Positions 16,488 to 26,641 of a stretch of DNA of 64,000 nucleotides are shown in pieces. The stretch's first letter is position 1; every line of letters starts with the position of its first letter. Under the pieces are notes generated by a model. That model saw only the letters and a list, made by a program, of their open reading frames with translations, was not told the origin of the DNA and did not search any database. The stretch comes from Streptosporangium roseum DSM 43021 (GTDB lineage: Bacteria > Actinomycetota > Actinomycetes > Streptosporangiales > Streptosporangiaceae), in assembly GCF_000024865.1 (NCBI RefSeq), contig NC_013595.1, positions 6,758,001 to 6,822,000 on the forward strand, read 5' to 3'. The translations under genes and the position numbers were made by a program.

Positions 16488-16927
16488 CCCCCCTGGCCGC
16501 CTTCCGGGTGGAGCTCGACCCGATCCTGGAGCTCGGCGACTCCCCCTGGGGCCGCCGCCGGATCATCAACATCACCGGCGGCTCCTTCGAAGGTCCGCGG
16601 CTGTCCGGCGAGATCCTGCCGGGCGGGGCCGACTGGCAGGTCGTCCACCATGACGCGAGCGCGAGCATCGACACCCGTTACACGCTGCGCACGCACGACG
16701 ACGCCCTGGTCTACCTGCAGACCACAGGGATCCGGCACGGTCCGCCCGAAGTGATGGCGCGGCTCGCGCGGGGCGAGGAGGTGAACCCCGCCGAATACTA
16801 CTTCCGGCTGTTCTGCCGCTTCGAGACCGGAGCCCCCGCCTATCGCTGGCTCAACCGTTCGCTTGCCGTCGCGTCCGGTATGCGCACCTCCAACGCCGTG
16901 CTCTACGACGCCTACGAGGTGAGGTGA
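16472..16927 (+). CDS. DUF3237-family protein
   Basis: This 151-residue protein of the DUF3237 beta-barrel family has the characteristic GRRRIINITGGSFEGPRLSGEILPGGADWQ segment near residues 28-55 and TRYTLRTHDDALVYLQTTGIRHG after it. Family members occur in aromatic-degradation loci, and their reaction is mostly unknown. The ATG at 16472 lies inside the end of the monooxygenase gene, which indicates co-translation and a shared pathway, possibly acting on the hydroxylated product. The stop is 10 bp from the convergent LacI gene. Confidence 0.88.
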   Translation: MGLELTPLAAFRVELDPILELGDSPWGRRRIINITGGSFEGPRLSGEILPGGADWQVVHHDASASIDTRYTLRTHDDALVYLQTTGIRHGPPEVMARLARGEEVNPAEYYFRLFCRFETGAPAYRWLNRSLAVASGMRTSNAVLYDAYEVR

Positions 16928-16937
16928 GACACCAGGC

Positions 16938-17987
16938 CTACGCGGTGGCGGGGAAGGCCGAGGACGCGCGGATCTGGAGTTCGGCCGAGAAGAGGCGGCC
17001 GGGGTCTCCCTCGCGGCCTTCGATGCGGTCGACGAGCAGCTCCACCGCGGCCCCGGCGGTCTCACCGGGCAGAAAGCTGAGCGTGCTGACCGGCGGATCC
17101 GTGTAGAGGGCCGCCGAGTCCTCCGTGGTGCAGACGAGCAGCAGGTCATCGGGGACGGATCGGCCGCGCTTGCGGATCGTGTCCAGCAGGAGCGGCGGAT
17201 TGACCTCGACCAGGGTGAAGAGCGCGTCCGGCGGGACAGGGCCGTCGAGCAGCCGCTCGACGGCGTCGAGTGTCTGCTGAATGCCAGGGCCGGGCAGGTA
17301 GGCGATGGAGGGTTCACGGCCTCGCTCGGCGCACCAGTCCTGGTAGGCGTCGACCGATTCCTGGTGGAAGCAGGCTGTGGTCGCGCCCGCGACGACCGCG
17401 ATGCGTTCGGCGCCGGCTTCCTCCAGATGATCCAGGACCTGGCGTACGGCGTACTCGTTGTCGAAGTCGACCCACCGGCCGGCCGTCTGCGCCTCGCTCA
17501 CGGCCTCCGCCAGGGCCCGCCGATCGGAGACCACCGGGATGCCCGCCGCGAGGAAATCTCCGACCATCGGATCTCCCGCGACCGGGTCGACGACGAACAC
17601 GCCGTCCAGCGGCATGTCCAGCCAGCAGTCGTCCGGACCGGAGGTGGGCAGCAGGACGACCCCGTATCCGTGAGCCAGGGCCGCCCGGGTCGTGGCGTTG
17701 ACGAGCTGTCCGAAATAGGCCAGGTCGGCGTAGACCCACGGCGTCTCGACGTACTCCCGCGCCGCGAGGCCGAGCAGCCGGGTGTGCCCGGCGCGCAGCA
17801 GCCGCGCCGTGGCGTTCGGGCGGTAGCCGAGACGGCGCGCCACCTGCCGTACGTGCTCGCGGGTAGCCGCGGGAAGACGCCCGGCTCCGTTCAGCGCGTC
17901 CGACACGGTCGTCTTGGAAACCCCTGCGGCGCGGGCCACGTCCACGAGGCGGACCCGGGAGACGGAGCTGCGGTCTGACTGACTCAT
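16938..17987 (-). CDS. LacI-family transcriptional regulator of the Dpp-type operon
   Basis: This 349-residue protein has an N-terminal LacI helix-turn-helix (RLVDVARAAGVSKTTVSDALNGAGRLPAATREHVRQVARRLGYRPN, residues 13-57) and a periplasmic-binding-protein-like effector domain. It is divergent from the peptide-type ABC operon, with 160 bp between the starts that include a palindromic operator. LacI-type control of a Dpp/Opp-type importer is less usual than control of a sugar importer. The natural inference is that the effector is the compound imported or its amide cleavage product. Confidence 0.92.
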   Translation of the reverse strand: MSQSDRSSVSRVRLVDVARAAGVSKTTVSDALNGAGRLPAATREHVRQVARRLGYRPNATARLLRAGHTRLLGLAAREYVETPWVYADLAYFGQLVNATTRAALAHGYGVVLLPTSGPDDCWLDMPLDGVFVVDPVAGDPMVGDFLAAGIPVVSDRRALAEAVSEAQTAGRWVDFDNEYAVRQVLDHLEEAGAERIAVVAGATTACFHQESVDAYQDWCAERGREPSIAYLPGPGIQQTLDAVERLLDGPVPPDALFTLVEVNPPLLLDTIRKRGRSVPDDLLLVCTTEDSAALYTDPPVSTLSFLPGETAGAAVELLVDRIEGREGDPGRLFSAELQIRASSAFPATA

Positions 17988-18038
17988 GAGCGCGATCCTG
18001 TCATTTGACCCAGTGATCCGCTACCCCACCTACCGTTG

Positions 18039-18080
18039 CAGAATCGTTCCTTCACCTCCCTTGTGCAGGAACGTTCCTTC
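18039..18080. promoter_or_regulatory. Candidate LacI operator pair
   Basis: A perfect 12-bp palindrome aggaacgttcct lies at 18067-18078, with the central CG typical of LacI operators. An imperfect copy (gaatcgttcct, 18041-18051) sits 26 bp upstream, and both are followed by tcacc, so the pair looks like a 26-bp-spaced direct repeat. It lies between the divergent lacI-type gene and the SBP gene. Confidence 0.65.
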
Positions 18081-18147
18081 ACCAATACTCGCAGCCACCT
18101 CAGCCGCGCACCGCAAGGTTGCGGCCCGTTCAGAAAGAGGTGGTCTG

Positions 18148-19773
18148 ATGCGCACCTCCCGTTTCGCTGCCATGACCGCGCTGCTCGCGCTCGCGGTCGC
18201 CGCCTGCGGCGGCGCTCCACGCGCCGGCAAGGGTGGCGGCTCCGCCGCTTTCGAGATCACCAAAGACACTGCGCCGGCCAAGGGCACGGTGGACTCGGTT
18301 ACCTGGTCGCTCTACGCCGAACCGCAGTCCTTGGACTACGCGTACGCCTTCGACTATTCGCCCAACACCGTGCTCGCCAACGTGTGCGAGCAGCTCATGC
18401 GGATCACCCCTGACCTGAAGCTGGAGCCGGGCCTGGCCAGCGCCGTGGCCTCTCCCGACCCCAAGCGCTGGGTCTACACGATCCGCTCCGGCGTGCGCTT
18501 CCACGACGGCTCGACGCTCACCGCCGACGACGTCGTCGCCAGCCTGCGCCGCCACCTGGATCCCAAAGTCGGCTCTTACTGGGTCTCGGCCTTCCAGAAC
18601 GTCAAGTCGATCGAGAAGACCGGGCCGATGGAGGTCACGGTCCACTTGAGGAAGCCCGACCAGCTCTTCAACGAGGAGATGGGCACCTCCGCGGGCAGCA
18701 TCGAGAGCGCCGCGTTCCTGGCCAAGACCGGAGCGGGCTACGGCACCCCGGACGGTGGCGTGAACTGCACCGGGCCGTTCACTCTCGACACATGGCAGAA
18801 GGGCCAGTCGATCACGCTCAAGAAGTACGACGGCTACTGGGACACGACGCTCACCCCCAAGGTGAACACGGTCAAGAACGTGTTCATCCAGGACCCCTCC
18901 GCGCGGGTCAACACGATGGTCGCCGGCGAGGTCGACGGCGGCTACCTGGTGCCGGCCACCGGCTTCGCCAAGCTGCGCGCCGCCACCAACGGCACGCTCT
19001 ACTTCGGCCCCAGCACCACGGCCGTGAGTCTGATCCCCACCAACCTCAAGGGCACGCTCGGTGATGTCCGGGTCCGCAGGGCGCTGTCCATGGCGCTCGA
19101 CCGCGAGGGCATCGTCAAGGCCGCCGCGGCTGGAGGCGGCACCCCTGCGAAGGCGCCCGCCGCGATCGGCGCGTGGGGAATCGCCCCGGACGCGGCCAAG
19201 GGCTACTACGACAAACTTCCGGCCATCACCCGGGATGTCGCCGGGGCGAAGAAGCTGATCCAGGAGGCCGGCGCCGCCGGCAAGAAGATCGTGATGGCGA
19301 CCAGCACGATGTCCCCGGAGATCAGCGTCATCGCCAACGCGGTGCAGTCGGCGGGGCAGGCCGTCGGCCTCCAGGTCGAGCTGAAGGCGGTCGCCCCGGA
19401 CGCCTACACGGCGCTGTTCTCCGACCCGAAGGCCCGCGAGGGGATCGATCTGGTCATGACGATCTGGTACGACTCCACCCCCGACCCGCTGGAGTTCTAC
19501 GCCAACCTACAGACCGGCGCCTTCCCCAACTACGGCGGCTACTCCAATCCGGAGTACGACGCCCTGGTCGACCAGGCCAACAGCCAGGCCGACCCGTCCG
19601 CCCGCACCGCGACGGTCGCCAAGCTGCAGGAGATCGCCGTGCGCGACATGGTCTGGATCCCGCTGTACGAGGTGCCGCACACCATGTTCCTCAACAATCG
19701 GGTCACCGGCGCGCCGACCAGCATCGCCCAGCTCCAGTATCCCTGGGCGGCTCGTCTGGGTTCGGCCGGTTGA
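18148..19773 (+). CDS. Peptide/nickel-type ABC transporter substrate-binding lipoprotein
   Basis: This 541-residue extracellular binding protein of the SBP_bac_5 family (DppA/OppA) starts at ATG 18148 after agaaagagg. The lipoprotein signal has a lipobox around LAVAACGG (Cys near residue 20). The family signature region is seen as PDPKRWVYTIRSGVRFHDGSTLTADDVVASLRR (about 110-140), and late in the protein as the ANLQTGAFPNYGGYSNPEYDALVDQA segment. It captures the substrate for the two permeases and two ATPases encoded next. Given the downstream amidase and amidohydrolase, the ligand may be an amide-bearing compound rather than a plain peptide. Confidence 0.93.
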   Translation: MRTSRFAAMTALLALAVAACGGAPRAGKGGGSAAFEITKDTAPAKGTVDSVTWSLYAEPQSLDYAYAFDYSPNTVLANVCEQLMRITPDLKLEPGLASAVASPDPKRWVYTIRSGVRFHDGSTLTADDVVASLRRHLDPKVGSYWVSAFQNVKSIEKTGPMEVTVHLRKPDQLFNEEMGTSAGSIESAAFLAKTGAGYGTPDGGVNCTGPFTLDTWQKGQSITLKKYDGYWDTTLTPKVNTVKNVFIQDPSARVNTMVAGEVDGGYLVPATGFAKLRAATNGTLYFGPSTTAVSLIPTNLKGTLGDVRVRRALSMALDREGIVKAAAAGGGTPAKAPAAIGAWGIAPDAAKGYYDKLPAITRDVAGAKKLIQEAGAAGKKIVMATSTMSPEISVIANAVQSAGQAVGLQVELKAVAPDAYTALFSDPKAREGIDLVMTIWYDSTPDPLEFYANLQTGAFPNYGGYSNPEYDALVDQANSQADPSARTATVAKLQEIAVRDMVWIPLYEVPHTMFLNNRVTGAPTSIAQLQYPWAARLGSAG

Positions 19774-19781
19774 GTTCGACC

Positions 19782-20732
19782 ATGGCGCGTTTCCTCCTCC
19801 GCCGAGTCGCCGGGATCGTCGCGACGCTGATCGCCACGTCGTTCGCGATTTTCGGCTCGGTGCACCTCGCCCCCGGTGACCCGGCGTCCTTCCTCCTGGG
19901 GGGTCGCTCGGCGTCGCCGGCGGCGGTCGCGGCGATCAGGGCGCAATATCACTTGGACGACCCGTTTCTGGTCCAGTACGTCAAATGGGCCGGCGGCGTC
20001 GTCACCGGTGACTTCGGCCGCTCCGCGCAGTTCCGGCAGGACGTGGCCGGCCTGATCATGGCTCGGCTGCCGACGACGCTGTGGCTCGTCGGCTACGCCG
20101 GCCTGCTCATCCTGATCGTGGGCCTCGCCCTCGGGGTGCTGGCCGCGCTGCGGCCAGGCGTCGTGGACCGGCTGGTCCTCATCGGCACGGGCGTCGCGAC
20201 GGCCACTCCCTCGTTCGTCGCCGCGATGGGGCTGATCTCGCTGTTCTCCCTACAGCTGGGCTGGTTCCCCGCCTTCGGCAACGGCTCCGGTTTCGGTGAC
20301 AGGATCGTCCACCTGACGCTTCCTGCGGCGGCGCTCTCGCTCACCTTCGCCGGCCTGCTGGCCCGGGTGACCCGGGCGGCGATGCTGGAGGAACTGGGGC
20401 GTGAGCACGTCGAGGTGGCCCGCTCACGCGGGATCCCCGGCAGCAGGGTGATGCGGCAGCACGTGTTGCGCAACGCCCTCGGCCCCATCACCACCGTGAT
20501 CGGGACCGTCGTGGCCGGTCTGCTGGTCGCCACCTCGATCGTGGAGACCGCCTTCGGGCTCTCGGGGGTCGGCCAGTTGCTCGTCGGCTCCGTCACCGTC
20601 AAGGACTTCCCGGTCGTGCAGGCCGTCAGCCTGCTGGTGGTGCTGGCCTTCGTCACCGCCAACCTCATCGTCGATCTGCTCCACCCGCTCATCGATCCCC
20701 GTCTGTCCCACGCGAAGGGAGGCGCATCGTGA
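19782..20732 (+). CDS. Dpp-type ABC transporter permease (DppB-like)
   Basis: This 316-residue permease has six predicted helices and the BPD_transp_1 EAA region EELGREHVEVARSRGIPGSRVMRQHVLRNAL (about 200-230). The N-terminus MARFLLRRVAGIVATLI is typical of DppB. The start is taken at ATG 19782; a TTG at 19770 that overlaps the SBP stop is an alternative. Its GTGA junction with the next permease gene is a 4-nt overlap. Confidence 0.93.
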   Translation: MARFLLRRVAGIVATLIATSFAIFGSVHLAPGDPASFLLGGRSASPAAVAAIRAQYHLDDPFLVQYVKWAGGVVTGDFGRSAQFRQDVAGLIMARLPTTLWLVGYAGLLILIVGLALGVLAALRPGVVDRLVLIGTGVATATPSFVAAMGLISLFSLQLGWFPAFGNGSGFGDRIVHLTLPAAALSLTFAGLLARVTRAAMLEELGREHVEVARSRGIPGSRVMRQHVLRNALGPITTVIGTVVAGLLVATSIVETAFGLSGVGQLLVGSVTVKDFPVVQAVSLLVVLAFVTANLIVDLLHPLIDPRLSHAKGGAS

Positions 20733-21595
20733 CCGTCCTGCCCATCCACCGGCGCAAGATCCTGGCGCCGCTGACCCGCCTCGCCGAAGGCGACAAACTG
20801 GTCACGGCCGCCCTCGCCGTCCTGGCAGTGCTGATCATCGCGGCACTCTTCGCCTCGCTGATCACGCCGCACGACCCCGAGGCCATCGATCTGTCCGCCG
20901 CTCTGAGCGGCTCCAGCGCCGACCATCTGCTGGGAACCGACCAGTCGGGCCGCGACGTCCTGTCTCGGCTGATCTTCGGTGCGCAGACCGGCCTGCTCGG
21001 ACCGCTGCTGGTGGTGGCCATCTCGACGGTGCTCGGCATGCTGCTCGGCGTGGCCGCCGCCTGGCTCGGCGGGGCCGTTGACTCGCTGCTGTCGCGGACC
21101 ATGGATTTCATCTTCTCCTTCCCCGCCCTGCTGCTGGCCATCATCCTGGTGGCGGTGTTCGGTGTCGGGCTGACGGCGCCGGTGATCGCGATGAGCATCG
21201 CCTATGCCCCCTACGTCGGCCGGCTGGTGCGCAGCGTGGCCCTGCAGGAGATGACCCGCCCCTACATCCAGGCCTACAAGGTGCAGGGCTGGTCCGGCTG
21301 GGTGATCTGCCTGAGGCACCTGCTTCCCAACATCGCCCCGCTGATCCTCGCCCAGTCCGCGATCAACTTCGGTTACGCGCTCATGGACCTCGCCGCCCTG
21401 TCCTTCCTGGGCTTCGGTGTCCAGCCGCCCACCGCCGACTGGGGCGCGATGATCAACGAAGGGTCCGCGGCCCTGCTCCAGGGCGCGACGCTGCCCGCTC
21501 TTGCCCCCGGCGTCGCCATCGTGATCACGGTGGTCGCCTTCAGCATCGTCGGCGAGGCCATCGCCGACCGCGTCGCCAGGCGGGAGCAACGATGA
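20729..21595 (+). CDS. Dpp-type ABC transporter permease (DppC-like)
   Basis: This 288-residue second permease starts with GTG at 20729, overlapping the previous stop by 4 nt. It has the DppC-type N-terminal part, LLGTDQSGRDVLSRLIFGAQTGL near residue 70, and the EAA loop MTRPYIQAYKVQGWSGWVICLRHLLPN. It forms the membrane channel with the preceding permease. Confidence 0.94.
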   Translation: MTVLPIHRRKILAPLTRLAEGDKLVTAALAVLAVLIIAALFASLITPHDPEAIDLSAALSGSSADHLLGTDQSGRDVLSRLIFGAQTGLLGPLLVVAISTVLGMLLGVAAAWLGGAVDSLLSRTMDFIFSFPALLLAIILVAVFGVGLTAPVIAMSIAYAPYVGRLVRSVALQEMTRPYIQAYKVQGWSGWVICLRHLLPNIAPLILAQSAINFGYALMDLAALSFLGFGVQPPTADWGAMINEGSAALLQGATLPALAPGVAIVITVVAFSIVGEAIADRVARREQR

Positions 21596-22552
21596 CCACT
21601 CCCCTGCTGGAGATCGAGAACCTGAACGTGCAGCTCGCGGCAGGCAAGGCCGCGCGCCCCATCCTCGACGGGGTGTCACTGCACGTCGCGCAAGGCGAGA
21701 CCGTCGGACTGGTCGGCGAGTCCGGGTCCGGCAAGTCCGTCACCTGTCGTTCGGTGCTCGGCCTGTTCCCCGAAGGGGCCCAGACCTGCGGAAGCCTGCG
21801 GCTGGACGGGAACGACGTCCTGACGATGTCCCCCACCCGGCTCCGCGAGCTGCGCCGCCACGACGTCTCCATGGTCTTCCAGGACCCCCGAGCATCGATC
21901 AACCCGCTGCGCAGGATCGGCGACTTCGTCACCGAAGGGATACGGGCGGGCGGGGTGCCGCGGAAAGACGCGCTCAAGCGGGCCGGGGAGTTGCTGGAGT
22001 CGGTCGGAATCCGTGATCCCCGCGCGGCGCTGCGCAGGTATCCGCACGAGTTCTCCGGCGGCATGCTGCAGCGCGTGATGATCGCCGGCGCGCTCGCCGG
22101 AGAGCCCCGGCTGCTGCTGGCCGACGAGCCCACCACCGCGCTGGACGTCACCACCCAGGCCGAGGTGATCTCGATCCTCACCGACCTGCGGACCGAGCGT
22201 GCCATGGGGATGCTCTTCGTCACCCACGACCTGGAACTGGCCGCGGCGATCTGCGACCGCGTCTACGTGATGTACGCGGGACGGATCGTGGAAACCCAGT
22301 CCGCCGACGGGCTCTTCGGCCGGCCCCGCCATCCCTACACCGCGGCGCTGCTGGCCTCGACCCCGCAGCTGGACTCGGACCGGCCGCCGCGCAGCGTCCC
22401 CGGACGCCCGGTGTCACTCGCCGAGACTTCGCCCGGATGCGCCTTCGCGGTCCGCTGCGCCCACGCGCGACCCCGCTGCACCGAGCACGAGCCCGTCCAG
22501 CGGGAGATCGACGGCGCTCACGTGGCCTGCCTGCGTGCGGAGGAGCTGATCA

Positions 22553-22560
<8 letters not shown>
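21592..22560 (+). CDS. Dpp-type ABC transporter ATPase (DppD-like)
   Basis: This 322-residue ATPase contains Walker A GESGSGKSV, the ABC signature FSGGMLQRV, Walker B LLLADEPTTALDV and the H-loop THD. The C-terminal oligopeptide-transporter domain has the cysteine cluster CAFAVRCAHARPRCTEHEP, which in this family often binds an iron-sulfur cluster. It starts with ATGA overlap after the permease gene. Confidence 0.95.
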
Positions 22561-23448
<888 letters not shown>

Positions 23449-23452
<4 letters not shown>

Positions 23453-24861
23453 CCGACCTCGCCTACCTTCCCGCGACCGAGGCCCTGCGGCTGTTCCGAT
23501 CCCGCGAGCTGTCCCCCGTCGAACTGATGACCGCCGTCATCGAACGGGCCGAAGCCGTCGAGCCGCGGGTGAACGCGCTGAGCGAGCGTACCTTCGAGGA
23601 GGCGCTCCTTCAGGCGAAGCAGGCCGAGCGCGCATACCGCGACGGCTCGCCACGTCCACTGGAAGGGCTCCCGGTGGCCGCGAAGGACGAGCAGCCGATC
23701 GCCGGACGGCTGGCCACGGACGGCTCGCTCGCCTACGCCACCCATGTGGCCGGGGTAACCCACCCGGTCATCGAGCGGGTGCTGGCCGCCGGCGGCATCG
23801 TGCACGCCCGCACCACGACGCCCGAGTTCTGCTGCGCGGCGTTCACGCACTCCCGGCTGTGGGGGGTCACCCGCAACCCGTGGAACCTCGACTACTCGCC
23901 CGGCGGATCCTCCGGCGGCTCCGGGGCGGCGCTCGCCTCCGGTACGGCCACGCTCGCCACCGGATCCGACATCGGCGGCTCGATCCGCCTCCCCGCCGCC
24001 AACACCGGCACCGTCGGATACAAACCGCCCTACGGCCGGGTGCCGGCGATGCCTCCGTTCAACCTGGACCACTACTGCCACGACGGGCCGATGGCCCGTA
24101 CCGTCGCCGACTGTGCGCTGCTGCAGAACACCATCGTCGGTCCTCACCCCGGCGACGTGGTCTCTCTCCGCCCGGCGGTCCGCATCCCCGACCAGCTCGG
24201 AGACGTCACCGGGCTCCGCATCGCCTATGCCCCCAACCTGGGCGACTGGGAGATCGAGCCCGGCATCGCGGCCAACACCCGAGCCGTCGCCGACGCTCTG
24301 ACGGCGGCCGGAGCGATCGTCGAGGAGGTGGAGGTCGGACTGCGCCGCGCCGATGTCATGCGCGCCGCGTTCATCCACTTCGGCACCATCTTCGGCCCCA
24401 TGGTCGCCAACGTCGCGGCCGAACACGGCGACAGGCTGACCCGATACGCCCTCGCCTTCGCCGCGGAGTCCCGGGCGGCGGCGGAGTGGGACGGCTTCCT
24501 GGCCGGGCTGGAGATGGAGGCGGCGATCTACGCGGTCATCGGCGCGCTGCTGGACCGCTACGACGCGCTGATCTGCCCGACTACCGGGGCGCCCGCCCTA
24601 CGCGCGGGCGAGGACTACATCGACACCAAGCTGACCGTGAACGGCGTCGAGCTCGACCACTACATGGACTATTCACTGACGACGGTCTTCAACATCGCCA
24701 GCCGCTGCCCGGTCCTCAACGTCCCGTCCGGACGAGCCGCGGACGGCGTCCCGACAGGCGTGCAGATCGTCGGGCGCAGCTACGACGACGCGACCGTCTT
24801 CCAGATCGGTGCCGCCATCGAGCGTGTCCGCCCGTGGGCGTTCCGCCCTGAATCTCTCTGA
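23449..24861 (+). CDS. Amidase-signature family amidase
   Basis: This 470-residue cytoplasmic amidase has the Ser-cisSer-Lys triad at K79 (PVAAKDEQP), S154 (YSPGGSSGGSG) and S178 (GSDIGGSIR), with the family's usual 75- and 24-residue spacings. It hydrolyses a carboxamide to acid and ammonia or amine. The GTG start (23449) overlaps the stop of the DppF-type gene and follows aaaaggag. It probably acts on the compound brought in by the importer; the substrate itself is unknown. Confidence 0.94.
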
Positions 24862-24891
24862 TCCCCTGACCTCATGCCAAGGAGCATCCGT

Positions 24892-26520
24892 ATGCCCACC
24901 CCCGCCGACCTCGTCTTCCACGGCGGTCCGGTGCACACGCTCGGCCCCGGCTTCACCACCGCCACCGCGGTCGCCGTCCGCGACGGCCTGATCATCGCCG
25001 TCGGCCGGGACGCGGAGGTGCGCCCGCTGGTCGGCGCGGCCACCGAGGTCGTCGACCTGGCCGGCCGGGCCCTGCTGCCCGGCTTCCAGGACGCCCACGT
25101 GCATCCGGTCCTCGCCGGCATCACCATGATCCAGTGTGACCTGCACGACGTCCATGATGCCGACGGGGCCCTCGCAGCCGTCCGGGCCTACGCCGAGGCG
25201 AATCCCGAGGTGAAATGGATCGCCGGAGGCGGCTGGTCCATGGAATGGTTCTCCGGCGGCACGCCCAGCCGGCACCTGCTGGACGCGGTGGTCGCCGACC
25301 GGCCCGTCCATCTGATCAACCAGGACGGTCACGGGGCCTGGGTCAACACCAAGGCCCTGGAGATGTGCGGGATCGACGCGGACACCCCGGATCCGGTCGA
25401 CGGGCGCATCGAGCGGGAGGCCGACGGCACCCCGCAGGGCACGCTCCACGAAGGCGCCTCAGGCCTGGTCGGCCGGCACGTCCCCGAGCCGACCCCGGAC
25501 ACGATGCTGCGCGCCCTGCGCGCCGGTCAGCGGCGGATGCACTCGGTCGGCGTGACGGCCTGGCAGGACGCGATGGTCACTCCCGAGGTTCAGCGGGCCT
25601 ACCTGGCCGCGGCCGAGTCCGGGCTGCTCACCGCCCGGGTGCTCGGCGCGCTCTGGTGGGACCGCGAACGGGGTGAGGAGCAGGTCCCCGAACTGCTCGC
25701 GCGCAGAGGCGGCGCGGGACGGTTCCGCGCCACCAGCGTCAAGATCATGCAGGACGGCGTGGCGGAGAACTTCACTGCCGCGATGACCTCTCCCTATCTG
25801 GACGGCTGCGGCTGCCACACCGGCAACCGGGGGCTCAGCTTCCTCGATCCGGAGAGGCTGCGTGCGCACGTCACCCGGCTGGACGCCGAAGGCTTCCAGG
25901 TTCATGTGCACGCCGTCGGAGACCGGGCGGCTCGCGAGGCCCTCGACGCGTTCGAGGCCGCGCGCGCCGCCAACGGCATGAACGACCACCGCCACCACAT
26001 CGCCCACCTGCAGGTCGTGCATCCCGGCGATGTGCCGCGGTTCGCCGCCCTGGGGATCACCGCCAACATCCAGCCGCTGTGGGCGGCGCACGAGCCGCAG
26101 ATGGATGAGCTGACCATCCCGTTCCTCGGCCCGGAACGCGCCGGCTGGCAGTATCCCTTCGGGGATCTCGTCCGGGCCGGCGCCTCGCTCGCGGCGGGAA
26201 GCGACTGGCCGGTCAGCAGCCCCGACCCGTTCTGGGGCATCCACGTCGCCGTCAACCGTACGGTTCCGGGCGGAGACCGGGGAGTGTTCCTACCGCGACA
26301 GCGTCTCGACCTGACAACCGCGCTGGCCGCCTACACGATCGGCACAGCGCGGGTGAACCACCTCGACACGCGCACCGGCACGATCGAGGAGGGCAAGCTC
26401 GCCGACCTGGTGGTCACCGACCGCGACCCCTGCTCGATCCCAGCCGGTGAACTCGCCGAGACGTCGGTGCTGGCCACCTACGTCGAGGGCCGTCGAGTGC
26501 ACACCGATCCGGCCTTCTGA
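24892..26520 (+). CDS. YtcJ-like metal-dependent amidohydrolase
   Basis: This 542-residue member of the amidohydrolase superfamily (Amidohydro_3, YtcJ-like) shows the N-terminal DAHVHP metal site near residue 65, a lysine in FRATSVKIMQDGV, the HVHAVGDRA histidine, HHIAHLQ and the late metal Asp in AAGSDWPVSSPDP. The start at ATG 24892 is preferred over 24874 because aaggag lies 7 nt before it. Related enzymes hydrolyse N-substituted formamides or other amides. It is the last gene of the importer-amidase operon. Confidence 0.9.
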   Translation: MPTPADLVFHGGPVHTLGPGFTTATAVAVRDGLIIAVGRDAEVRPLVGAATEVVDLAGRALLPGFQDAHVHPVLAGITMIQCDLHDVHDADGALAAVRAYAEANPEVKWIAGGGWSMEWFSGGTPSRHLLDAVVADRPVHLINQDGHGAWVNTKALEMCGIDADTPDPVDGRIEREADGTPQGTLHEGASGLVGRHVPEPTPDTMLRALRAGQRRMHSVGVTAWQDAMVTPEVQRAYLAAAESGLLTARVLGALWWDRERGEEQVPELLARRGGAGRFRATSVKIMQDGVAENFTAAMTSPYLDGCGCHTGNRGLSFLDPERLRAHVTRLDAEGFQVHVHAVGDRAAREALDAFEAARAANGMNDHRHHIAHLQVVHPGDVPRFAALGITANIQPLWAAHEPQMDELTIPFLGPERAGWQYPFGDLVRAGASLAAGSDWPVSSPDPFWGIHVAVNRTVPGGDRGVFLPRQRLDLTTALAAYTIGTARVNHLDTRTGTIEEGKLADLVVTDRDPCSIPAGELAETSVLATYVEGRRVHTDPAF

Positions 26521-26641
26521 TCCGCCGCCCGGCGCCACCGGCCGTCGGGCGGCCCGTCCGTCCGGCGGCGGGAGCGTCGTCCGGCGCGTGCCACCAGGAC
26601 ACCGACGACACCGATCAGCCCTTGGCTCTCACAGCGCCGGG

